Shown one piece after another: positions 55,237 through 64,000 of a stretch of DNA of 64,000 nucleotides. This DNA comes from Ampelomyces quisqualis. Taxonomy: Eukaryota > Ascomycota > Dothideomycetes > Pleosporales > Phaeosphaeriaceae. The first letter of the stretch is position 1. Every line of letters begins with the position of its first letter. A model generated the notes under the pieces. It saw only the letters and a list, made by a program, of their open reading frames with translations. It ran no database searches and had not been told where the DNA came from. The stretch lies in assembly GCA_018398575.1 (NCBI GenBank), contig JAGTXZ010000009.1, forward strand, positions 310,001 to 374,000, given 5' to 3'. Position numbers and translations under genes: made by a program.

Positions 55237-56074
55237 CTAAGTATGTTCGACAACATGAATATCTATCTCAACTACGACGAGGAAAGAACCTGAAGCCCGA
55301 AAAGTGAACTCGGGAGTCTTGATATCCGTAACTGTCCACGTAAGCCCACCATCGCTGGTCGACATCTCACTAGACACACCCTGGTGTCGTGGGAAATACC
55401 TCTTAAGTTCATGAAGCTTAAGGATTCTTTTGCTCCGCCACACCTGGCCCTTTCCTGCCGTCTGATCGTAATTGGGGTCCTTCGAATCAAGACTAATTTG
55501 TAGTATCGATCCACACGTGAGCTGGCACGGTACCGCAGTTTTTTTCGGCACATTCGTCAGCACTTCCCCAGCCGAACGCGTGACCGTCGCTTGTTGAAAG
55601 TGTGGAGACTTGCTATCCGCTCACGGAGATGATTTGCGTCTAATTGCCATTGTTATCATCATATCTGTCTGAACTTTACAAGAATCTATCGGGATATTTA
55701 TACAAGTATGCTAGCTTACAGTGCATAGTGACTTTGTCGCCTTCATTTGCCGTTGAGCCTTCAGCCTGAATGAGCATCTGCGTAGTTGGCGGTATGCTGA
55801 AAAGTGTATATCCAAAGACACTCCAGCCATTCTGGTTGTAGTTATCCGCAATGGACTGGACAAGATAGCCGTTGGGAGTTTACATGCCTACCCACAACGA
55901 GGCATCGCCGCGGTTGTTAGTCGGTACCTTGGGGAGCACGAGGTGGAAGTGGCTTCAAGGATCCAGGAGTTGGAGCCAACGGGGCCGGTGGAGAAGGCTG
56001 GCCGAGTGCGGCGTTGGCTTGGTGGTGAGTAGGGTGACAGTGACTGCTGTAAGGATTTAGCGGGATGAATGCAT
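55237..56074 (-). pseudogene. decayed secreted protein gene
   Basis: Protein-like blocks lie in order but are broken. An N-terminal signal-like MHSSR is followed at once by TAA (56057-56059). WILEA and then LVLPKVPTNNRGDASLWVGM are in different frames. A second TAA follows VGM (55880-55882), directly before TPNGYLVQSIADNYNQNGWS. VFGYTLF and NEGDKVTM continue. After a probable intron come STLSTSDGHAFGWGSADECA and CGTVPAHVWIDTT. An extra base near 55500 shifts the frame into DPNYDQTAGKG, then GVSSEMSTSDGGLTWTV. The pattern suggests an all-beta secreted protein; eqolisin-like or lectin-like folds were considered, but the family is not certain. Confidence 0.78.
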
Positions 56075-56153
56075 GGTGAAAATGTTGAAAGCAGGGGTTG
56101 AAAGCGAGTAAATATAGCAAAAGTGAAGAGAATGAAGGTAGACTCTGTGAGAT

Positions 56154-56674
56154 TCAAACGTTTGCCTTTTTATAAACTGATGCCCATTGCGCTACGTTTG
56201 ATGTCTGCAGGGCTCTCAAGAGCCGTGGTCCCCAAATTGGTCGTGATTCGTGCCAGATAGCTTCATCATGCCATTCACGGCACATAGTATATCGCAGGCA
56301 AGCTCTTGCGTTCATCAATTTTCTAGCATCCAACTTTGGCACATCCTTGGTAGGAGTTTGATCGGTTTTTGTGTTGAGGGTGCATCTATTGGTTGGTACT
56401 GTTTCAGACAACCTTGATGTGTCAAACAGCAGCAGAGCATCTCGGGCAATTGACTCCAACTGTGGCCTGGGCAGTGCAGTCTCCGCATCTCGAACAGCGG
56501 ATTCCATCTGTATAGAACATAGCGAAATTTAAAATGATGCAGAGGGCTCACGTACGTGATGCTGTCTGAGGGTTGGAAATCTTGAAGTCTGCTGTTGTTG
56601 TACGAAGTATGGCTAGTCTCGAGAAGGGAACGCGCGGTCACGGGCTGGTGAGCTCTTGCCTCGGTCCAAGCCAT
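56154..56674 (-). CDS. hypothetical protein, divergent from PEX14
   Basis: Two exons, 56674-56552 and 56507-56154, with a 44-nt intron; 158 aa. The join is in phase (SDSIT-Y|MESAVRD). The N-terminal half is polar (ARSLLETSHTSYNNSRL). The C-terminal half contains RACLRYTMCREWHDEAIWHE and ends in VAQWASVYKKANV. No family recognised. Its start lies 67 nt from the PEX14 start, so the two probably share a promoter. Confidence 0.55.
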
Positions 56675-56740
56675 CGCACCGAAAACAACTCAACGCGCTT
56701 TCTTACATAACCCTTGTTACATCTACTGGATCACATCGCC

Positions 56741-57998
56741 ATGTCGGCAAAACCGAGAATACCTTCTTGGCAACGCGTCGCAGCCGGGAAGTCGGAGCAA
56801 ATCGAGCGTGAATCGGAGCACTCATCGCAACCAGCCGAGCATTCGGAACAATGCACAACCTCTGACGTAGAGGCGTCCGCACCGACAGAGGGCAATTTAG
56901 AAGATTCACAGAACATCGACTTGCTAGATCAGGCAAGACGCTTCCTCGATGATGCGACGATTCGCGATGCGCCACGTGAGAAGAAGGTCGCGTTTCTGGA
57001 ATCCAAGGGTGTCAGCGCAGACGATATAGACACATTGTTGGGTGCGGAAGTGCAGGAGGTACATTCTTCTGAGCTGGAAGCTGTTGAAGAACGCGCTTGG
57101 TCGACGGTAAGTTACAAAAACACATGACTAGTAACCCCAGTCTACCACGGGGCAAATTCAAGGGCATATGACTGACGTTCATCAGGTGCCACCACAGCCA
57201 GTACCAGCATCGCAACCGAGCCCACAACCGCGCGACATTCCTCCGATCGTCACTTACCCCGAGTTTCTAGCTCAGACCGAGAAACCACCGCCGCTCATCA
57301 CTACTCAGCGACTGCTGAGTACCGCATACGTGACAGGAGGACTGATGGCCACTCTATACGGCCTGTCGAAATATATTGTTGCGCCGATGACACAGAATCT
57401 CACCGAGTCGAGGCTTGAATTTGCAGCACATACACAAGAACATTTGGACGAGTTTAACAAGCGATTAGGGGCGTCAGTTTCGGTAGACCCTGCGAAAAAG
57501 ACCAAGGCGAAATCCACGGATGTCGCAGACGATGTATCAGACGCCGATTCGGATCCCACGGAACTGTACCACAGGGACTATGGCACCCAAACTACACCCG
57601 AGCTGTCACGAAGACCATCTGTTGCTGGCGCTGACGATTCCGAGCCCATCGTGACAGGTCATGAGAACCGGCTTACGATCATCAAGTCTCATTTACAAGA
57701 GCTTGAAGCGACAAAGTCGAATGACACGTCATCTGCCAATTCACTGAAGACGAAGGTCTCAGATCTGACCTCATATCTAAGCGAAATGAGCTACCAAACC
57801 CAGTATTACTCCAACATGAACGGGTTGTACGGTTCAAACTTTGGTCTTTCGGGTGCGAAGGAGGGAAAGAACGATCAGATAGAAGTCTTGAAGAGTGACA
57901 TCAGGGCTGTGAAAGGTGTCTTCCTGAGTGCTAGGAATTTCCCCATTGGTGGAAGGAGTACACCGCCGATTCCCACAGGGAGAGTTGATGCACAGTGA
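56741..57998 (+). CDS. PEX14: peroxisomal membrane docking protein Pex14
   Basis: Two exons, 56741-57106 and 57186-57998, with a 79-nt intron; 392 aa. The conserved N-terminal domain that binds Pex5 is present: DLLDQARRFLDDATIRDAPR, then EKKVAFLESKGVSADDID. A Pro-rich linker (VPPQPVPASQPSPQPRDIPP) follows. One hydrophobic segment (STAYVTGGLMATLYGLSKYI) would cross the peroxisome membrane. A coiled-coil-like region (ENRLTIIKSHLQELEATK) follows. The C-terminus is Gly/Ser-rich. It forms the import docking site with Pex13. ATG at 56741 used; the longer frame starts with TTG. Confidence 0.88.
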
Positions 57999-58282
57999 TT
58001 TGGCAAATTTTGTAGGAATAATGGGATGAAATACGAAGCCAAGATATGTTAAACATCGTGCAGCTTGTGGCCGTTCTGTTCCAAGACCAACATGTCGCAC
58101 CAGAGCGCTGGAATGCATATCGCGGATGATCTGCAATACGCTAGATCGATCGCCCCCACTACGCGATTTGACGTCACGATACATATGGTCTAGGCAGCTC
58201 CAAATCCACAGATATACGACACTTGGAACCTACCACTTACAACCTACGTCGACTCTGGTCTACACAAACCACGTACAACATT

Positions 58283-60436
58283 ATGGCAAGCTGGGCACCA
58301 AAGCTGCCATTCGGACAGTCCAAATCCGAGCACAAGGATGAGACGTCACTTACAACTCTCCTTACGCCAGATCAATGTGCGGATCTCACCTTCCTCATAG
58401 CGACCATTACGGCGACGATGCGAAAGTCGCTGCTGCGGACATACACAGCCGAAGAAGCTAAGGCAGATGCAACGGCCTCAAGAACGGACGAAGATGCTTT
58501 GAGAAATGCGCCATCAGACCTCGACAGCGTTGATGTCGCGAAAGAAGACAAAGTGAGGAAAGAGCGAGAGTCGCGTGAAGAAGAAGCGAAGAAAGAGTTG
58601 GCTCAACCTGAGGTGCAAGAGCTGAAGAAAGAGATGTTACAGTACTTTGACGAATGGCGAGGCAAAGTGGTGAGCAGAGTTGGCGAGATTGTAAATTCGC
58701 GGGCAGAAGCAACTCAACAGACACGGCAAGTCGAGGACATCAAAGTGAAAGGAGTGGTAGAAAAGTCCAAGAACGCCACGACTAGCATCACAAACCTCGA
58801 GGCGAAGGATGACGAAGAAGAGAACGCATTTCAGAAGATGTACCCCGCCGTAGCAACGCCGCTGTCGGATTTAGAAGAGGGTAAACGGGCCTTGATACTA
58901 CACTCACTGGTACTCATACTGCTCAGTCTAGAGCACTACTCTGCACATTCTCGCATCCTGATTCTTTACCTCACCAGCTCCCTTCTCCTCCCTCTGTCGG
59001 TACTCAAGAAAGACGAAGAGACGGTAGCTCAAGGGTTGTTGGAGGCAGCCTCACAACAGCTCAACGCGGATGCCGAGACCAAGAAAGCAGCTGAGTCATC
59101 ACAGACAGCACGGAAATGGAAAGTAGGCCTTGCGTCTGTCGCCGGTGCGGCACTCATCGGTGTCACTGGCGGTCTAGCTGCTCCTCTTCTCGCTGCAGGT
59201 GTAGGCAGTGTGATGGGAGGAATAGGTCTTGGAGCTACAGCCGCAGCAGGGTACCTTGGTACACTAGCAGGATCATCCGTTCTTGTCGGAGGATTGTTTG
59301 GCGCATATGGTGCCAGAATGACAGGCCGAGCAATGGACGAATACGCCAAACAGGTAGAAGATTTCGCTTTTCTTCCGATCCACCGCTCCCAAGATCCGAA
59401 GCACCAAGACAACGAGTCTCGCCGTCTTAGAGTCGCTATTGCTGCATCCGGCTGGCTGCGCGAACCTGAAGAGGTAACCAAGCCATGGCGATATATTGGC
59501 AAGGGCACAGAAGGCTTCGCACTTCGCTGGGAACTTGAAGCTCTTTTGAAACTCGGTCACAGCCTCGAAAGATTCGTCACTAGTGCTGCCTGGGGATATG
59601 CAAAGAAAAAGATCATCGAGCAGACCGTTTTCGCAGCAATGACCGCCGCTCTTTGGCCCCTGGGCCTTTTGAAGATTGCCACTATTCTCGACAACCCATA
59701 TTCTGTAGCGAAATATCGTGCGGAAAAAGCTGGTGAGGTTCTTGCTGATGCCCTGATCAACAAAGTACAGGGCGAGCGCCCTGTGACTCTCGTGGGATAT
59801 TCCCTCGGCGCACGCCTCATCTACTCGTGTCTTCAAAAGCTCGCTGAGCGTCGCGCATTCGGCCTCGTCGAAAACGTGGTACTCGTGGGAGCGCCATGCC
59901 CATCTGATGTTGCCGACTGGCGCCGTCTGAGGTCTATGGTCAGCGGCCGAGTTGTCAATGTTTTCTCGACAAAGGACTATATCTTAGCCTTCTTGTACCG
60001 CACTTCGTCCGTACAACTCGGTGTCGCAGGTCTACAACCAGTTGTCGGTGTATATGGTGTACAGAATGTCGACGTTAGCGAACTCGTAGATGGCCATCTG
60101 CAGTATCGCTACCTCACTGGCTCGATTTTACGCAAAATCGGCTTCGAGGATGTTGACATCATGGAGGTCGAGCGAGCAGAAGCAGAAATGAAAAAGCAAC
60201 AAGAAAAGGAGAAAGAGGAGCGACAGAAGAACGAGGGCAGGACAGGTAACGGCGAAGGCGAGGATAATGAGAAGCTTGAGTCAGAGGTAGAAAGAAAGAA
60301 TGAACAAAGCCTGTTGCAGATGATGCAGCAAAAAACGAAGAACCTCAACATCGGGGGTTTCTTGGGTGGTGGGGGAGAAGGAAAGCAGCAGAACGATCAA
60401 GCGCAGGCCAAAGTGAAGCAGCAAGAATCAAAGTGA
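58283..60436 (+). CDS. DUF726 membrane alpha/beta-hydrolase (Mil1/TMCO4 family)
   Basis: Single exon, 717 aa. Residues about 60-170 are charged and helical. Hydrophobic segments follow (LILHSLVLILLSLEH, LILYLTSSLLLPLSVL, and a Gly/Ala-rich pair VAGAALIGVTGGLAAPLLAA and GGIGLGATAAAGYLG). The hydrolase core has WLREPEEVTKPWR, WALWPLGLL-like strands and the nucleophile elbow GYSLGAR (Ser507), then VVLVGAPCP and VNVFSTKDYILAFLYR. A charged, Gln/Lys-rich tail ends it. The yeast relative Mil1 associates with clathrin adaptors and is a proposed lipase; activity here is inferred only. Confidence 0.88.
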   Translation: MASWAPKLPFGQSKSEHKDETSLTTLLTPDQCADLTFLIATITATMRKSLLRTYTAEEAKADATASRTDEDALRNAPSDLDSVDVAKEDKVRKERESREEEAKKELAQPEVQELKKEMLQYFDEWRGKVVSRVGEIVNSRAEATQQTRQVEDIKVKGVVEKSKNATTSITNLEAKDDEEENAFQKMYPAVATPLSDLEEGKRALILHSLVLILLSLEHYSAHSRILILYLTSSLLLPLSVLKKDEETVAQGLLEAASQQLNADAETKKAAESSQTARKWKVGLASVAGAALIGVTGGLAAPLLAAGVGSVMGGIGLGATAAAGYLGTLAGSSVLVGGLFGAYGARMTGRAMDEYAKQVEDFAFLPIHRSQDPKHQDNESRRLRVAIAASGWLREPEEVTKPWRYIGKGTEGFALRWELEALLKLGHSLERFVTSAAWGYAKKKIIEQTVFAAMTAALWPLGLLKIATILDNPYSVAKYRAEKAGEVLADALINKVQGERPVTLVGYSLGARLIYSCLQKLAERRAFGLVENVVLVGAPCPSDVADWRRLRSMVSGRVVNVFSTKDYILAFLYRTSSVQLGVAGLQPVVGVYGVQNVDVSELVDGHLQYRYLTGSILRKIGFEDVDIMEVERAEAEMKKQQEKEKEERQKNEGRTGNGEGEDNEKLESEVERKNEQSLLQMMQQKTKNLNIGGFLGGGGEGKQQNDQAQAKVKQQESK

Positions 60437-62410
60437 GTAGCGCACATCAACAGGTCCTAACGAAGTCGAGAAGTATACGTGTGTATATATATTTCTCGAA
60501 ACAACAAGCACAATCAGCAAATTTCTTTCACACAGATGTCGGGCTTAAGACCAGTGCGTTCAGAAGATGCCAACGGCAAAGGTTCCGTCACGTGATGTTT
60601 GATGCCGTTTGATCGACGAGCTACTTTCGCGCCATATTCGCATTGAACGTTCCATTTCAAATTGTACGGACATAGTCATCGGCTATATAAAGCCTTCTGA
60701 CCCCTTTGCAGCAATACCCGTGCCACGGAGACCAAGGTCAGCACGGGGGGCGGGTACTTCGTAATCGGACGACTGCACGCGAAGTCACACTACGGCTCCG
60801 TCTGTCTATATTTAGTTGACCAGTAAAGTATCGTCATCTGTAAAACAATAGTCCTCCGCGAAGTATTGAACGTCCTTTTGTTGTACTAGAAGCCCACTTT
60901 CACATGTCTGAAATGCCTCAGGAGTGTGCTGGGCGATGACGAATCATTGCTGAACCTGGTGCCACTCAGCACGAGATCCCGTTGTTGATACGCGGACCGC
61001 AAATGACTATAGCCCTGAAAGTGTTTCATATGTGAAATGGAGAAGTGAAGATTCTCGCTGCACAAACTTTGTTCCCGCCTCACCACCTGCCATCCGGAAG
61101 AAGCTGTTTCTCTCAGGATAGTGTGAGCTCATGAGGCCTGGAGTCTATCTCCCATGTACATCAAAGGCCAACCCGGAGTAAGTTGGTGTAAGCTCCCTGA
61201 AAGTAATTATTACCACACCAGCGGCACTTGCCCGAGCAGCTGCTGGAAGTAGTAGAAGCAACACTTACAGATCGACCAATTAGCTTACGATCTTAACCTA
61301 AACAGAGTGAACTACTTACGAGGGTGACGAGTAGCGATAGAGCTACGAACCGTAGCCGTAGTCTCGCTGCACGGGCTAGATACTAAATCTGCAGTTGCTC
61401 TAATTGGCTCGATGGCAGAACAAAGTTGTAGTGACAATATGGGTGTGTACAACTGCTAACTATATACCTGAGTGTACACGCCCATCTCCTCTCCCAGGTG
61501 CTAGGCATAGGCCAGTCAGCCTGTGTCACAATCTAGCAGCAAAAGCGAAAGTTTTTAGACTAGAATAGACCTCTGAACAGTACGCAACTCTAGAGCAATT
61601 TCTGCCTGTAGTATCACTGTAGTTACGGCTCCTAGAATGTCACTATTACGGTGACGGACCTACCTATTCATCCTCAGCTACTTATTGCTTATGTCAGCCG
61701 TAATGGAGATCGGGATCTTCAAGTAGTACTTCCTACTCCCAGCGCTGTGGCCGAGTGCGGGCGAGGTGATATGTGGTCCTGTGGATCATTCTAAACAAAC
61801 ACCACCACCACCATTCCTCCAGATCACATGCAGCGACGCGGAAAGCCAACATGATCACCGACAGAGACTGCGCAATAATGAAACCTCTCCTTGTACTCAT
61901 CTACAATTACGCTATGATGTTCTTGCTTTTGCCTCCACTTCTCCAGGGGCCAAATGAAATGCAGTAACGGCTTTCGGTTCCCGTATGGCTGCTTCCCAGT
62001 CGGCCGCCTTTGTGTAGTTCGACTATGTGTATACATCTTCTATTCTGGCTGCTGTTGATGTAGTCTTTGTACAACTCCGCTTGGTAATTACTCTCTCAAC
62101 GTTGACATCAAGTATGCATTTTCTTCTCACCGCTGCGGTCAGTATGCTGATAGGGCTAGGCGGGTGTCTAGTCGTGACGCGTGAGGGGGTGAAGAAGCTG
62201 GTGTATGTTAGGAGATGCAGATGTAATGAGAGATGCTGCTAATGAGCGTGAAGAGTCGCGCATTATATGGTTGGTGGTGTGTAGAATCTCGGGTTGAGCG
62301 GCTTCGCATTGAACTTAGAACTATGGTGAACATGACGCGACTTCAGCACCCATTGATATGCTAATACAAACCATATCAATTCGAGTAGTGATCGAACAAC
62401 GCCATCAAGT
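60437..62410. other. long spacer, no gene seen
   Basis: About 2 kb. It holds a short perfect palindrome GCTACG-AAC-CGTAGC at 61342-61356 with further imperfect pairing outside it. Stops are frequent and no RNA gene is recognised. Confidence 0.55.
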
Positions 62411-62851
62411 ATGTGTTCAAACATGCCGACCAAGTCGACGACTTCAAGCTCTTCTTCTCCTTCGATCATGGCGCCTGAATTTTTACTGGAATTTGGAACC
62501 CCCAACCAATACGCGCAATACTTCCAAGAATACAACTTCCACAAGTCTTACTTCCAGTTCTGCAACCTCAAGTCCGGCAAGAATAAGCCTCTCGTATCTA
62601 CTTTCGGCGGCAACAACGTCCCAGACGCTCAGTGGGCGCGGTTCAAATCCACTGTCGACGACGTGCTCACCATCCCAGGCTACTACGAAGCCAAGCCCAA
62701 CACCACCATCTTCGACTCCAAGCCCTCCATCGTCGGCGTCTCTAACCGGAACCCCTGGCAACCCACCTCGGCGCGCGTGCGGTGCGCATCTCCACGACCG
62801 ACGATCCGATTTACCAAACGGCTACGAAGAACACACCGCACGTCTTCATAA
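62411..62851 (+). CDS. hypothetical protein, possibly truncated by frameshift
   Basis: Frame of 146 codons. The stretch MAPEFLLEFGTPNQYAQYFQ, then SYFQFCNLKSGKNKPLVSTF and GGNNVPDAQWARFKSTVDDV, is clearly protein-like. After about 62770 this frame becomes Arg-rich and low quality (RPTIRFTKRLRRTHRTSS), while another frame reads VRISTTDDPIYQTATKNTPH and VFIIDPPFPSPITY. A single-base shift near 62780 would join the two good parts. No family recognised. The start could be ATG 62411 or the internal ATG 62468. Confidence 0.45.
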   Translation: MCSNMPTKSTTSSSSSPSIMAPEFLLEFGTPNQYAQYFQEYNFHKSYFQFCNLKSGKNKPLVSTFGGNNVPDAQWARFKSTVDDVLTIPGYYEAKPNTTIFDSKPSIVGVSNRNPWQPTSARVRCASPRPTIRFTKRLRRTHRTSS

Positions 62852-64000
62852 TAGACCCCCCTTTCCCCTCGCCAATCACCTACCGCCACGCGACTACAAC
62901 CTCGAATACCGCGCTCCCAACCCCTCGCCCCCCAGCTCAACACCATCCAACTACCGTCCTGAAACGACGCAGACGAAGACAGCAATATCTAGCCCGGGTC
63001 ACTACCCCAACAGACAAAAGCCGTCACAGACAGACATAAGCATACACCCTACACCCTACAGCGTGCCGATACAACTCCCTATAATTCTCCCCCGCTTTCA
63101 TTCAAGCATGTAGGCGCAGCGAGCGCACAACGAACACCCTCCCTCCCCAAGACCGAATACAACGGCTGCTTCGACGAGCGTTTTTTGCGCAATCGTATGC
63201 CTGCCCTACCGTCTGTCTGTCTGTCCATGGGACGCGTATCGGTCTGTACTTTACGACACGGATCCGATGGCGTTGACTGGCGCGCAACGCGCTGAGGATG
63301 CTGTGTTGTCGCTTCGGGAGATGGGATTGGTATGGTTGCGGCGGTTGGTGTGGGAGGGGATGGATTGCTTCTATCGGCGCTGGAGCTGGGCTGGAAGTTT
63401 GGCGGCATGGGGACGGGGCATGGGCAGTTGGAAGTGTGGGATGGGAGTTTGATAGTGGCGAGGGGGCGGAGGGGAGAAAGTGGGAGGTGAAGAGGCAAGA
63501 CTATGCGGGCGCTGTGTAACTATCCGTTTCGGGTTGTGGGGGTGGCAGTGTGGGGGGTCAGTGTAGTGCTGCTGTGGAAATGTGGGTTTGATCGTTGCGA
63601 TGTGTACTTCTACATTGGCAAAGTGGTCAAGACTGGAAACTCATTGGTATCGCGTCGAAGCTCATTTGATACTAGGGTCTTTTGCTTTCAGGCTCGGCTC
63701 GGTCGGTATCACGCCGCACGCGATACTTCGTGATCAGAGGGTTACATATCATGTCACGATCTGGTATAGCCTGCCTACATTCAAGATCTGAATCGATGTT
63801 GTGAAAAGGAAGTATAGTCAGTTGCGGAGCATGCTGTGAAAAGGAAGTATAGTCAGTTGCGGAGCATGCATCGTCTTTGTAGCACATCAGAAGCCAACCG
63901 ACGGGCCTTGAATTGACTCGGGCTTACTTGACCTACCGCGACTTATTGCTGGGCCTGGCGACATCGCAAATTTGTCTACGAGATCACCTGCTGCTACGTC
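62852..64000. other. right-edge region, no gene assigned
   Basis: GT-rich plus-strand sequence between 63290 and 63480 gives several overlapping open frames without motifs. The 35-bp duplication at 63800 lies here. Confidence 0.5.
63800..63869. repeat. perfect 35-bp tandem duplication
   Basis: The unit beginning TGTGAAAAGGAAGTATAG and ending GGAGCATGC occurs twice in a row without a mismatch, so the duplication is recent. Confidence 0.97.

Noticed and set aside
61741..61830. Second tRNA-like string GCTGTGGCCGAGTGCGGGC
   Set aside because: No matching acceptor stem or T-arm downstream.
1..64000. CRISPR array, rRNA genes, telomere repeats
   Set aside because: None seen; the spaced repeat at 46.8-47.4 kb is diverged and lacks CRISPR-like identical short repeats.

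Overview
The window is nuclear DNA from a filamentous ascomycete. The evidence is many spliced genes with 45-60 nt introns (GT-AG with fungal branch sites, plus two well-formed GC-AG introns), fungus-specific families (Zn2Cys6 regulator, PEX14 with a fungal C-terminus, methylcitrate-cycle enzymes), and 0.2-4 kb spacers. A Dothideomycete is plausible, but this is an inference from general gene content. About 30 genes or gene remnants can be supported; exon joins below were worked out by hand from splice signals and reading frame.

0-10 kb holds the 3' part of an RRM protein gene (cut by the left edge), an Fmp46-like thioredoxin-fold gene, the ribosomal protein eS30 gene with a 5-nt microexon, a secreted CREG-like protein, a frame-broken hypothetical gene and a kinase-fold protein. 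10-22 kb holds an F-box protein, a divergent methylcitrate-cycle pair (2-methylcitrate synthase and 2-methylisocitrate lyase), a methyltransferase with a histidine-rich insert, TYW3, and a DUF2461 gene with unusually long introns. 21.6-29.9 kb is gene-poor and contains one Zn2Cys6 regulator, with a 3x20-bp repeat upstream.

29.9-42 kb is dense core genome: SDR, a hypothetical coiled-coil protein, an adenylate-kinase-like protein, DPH1, MGS1/WRNIP1, kynurenine aminotransferase, a secreted crystallin-like protein and the Rab escort protein MRS6. 42.5-56.1 kb mixes intact core genes (a membrane-anchored sensor-like protein, SEC17, a GatC-like subunit) with three decaying genes: a deleted GMC oxidoreductase, a frame-shifted MFS permease and a secreted protein with stops and frameshifts. 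The most unusual structure lies between the sensor and the permease: four diverged copies of a repeat with a period of about 140 bp, interrupted by a 92-nt element with near-perfect 18-bp terminal inverted repeats. 56-64 kb holds a small hypothetical gene divergent from PEX14, a large DUF726 membrane hydrolase, a long empty spacer and a partial hypothetical frame near the right edge.

Functional links are modest. The methylcitrate pair is a real pathway neighbourhood (propionyl-CoA detoxification). TYW3, DPH1, eS30 and the GatC-like subunit all serve translation, but they are scattered and not an operon-like unit.
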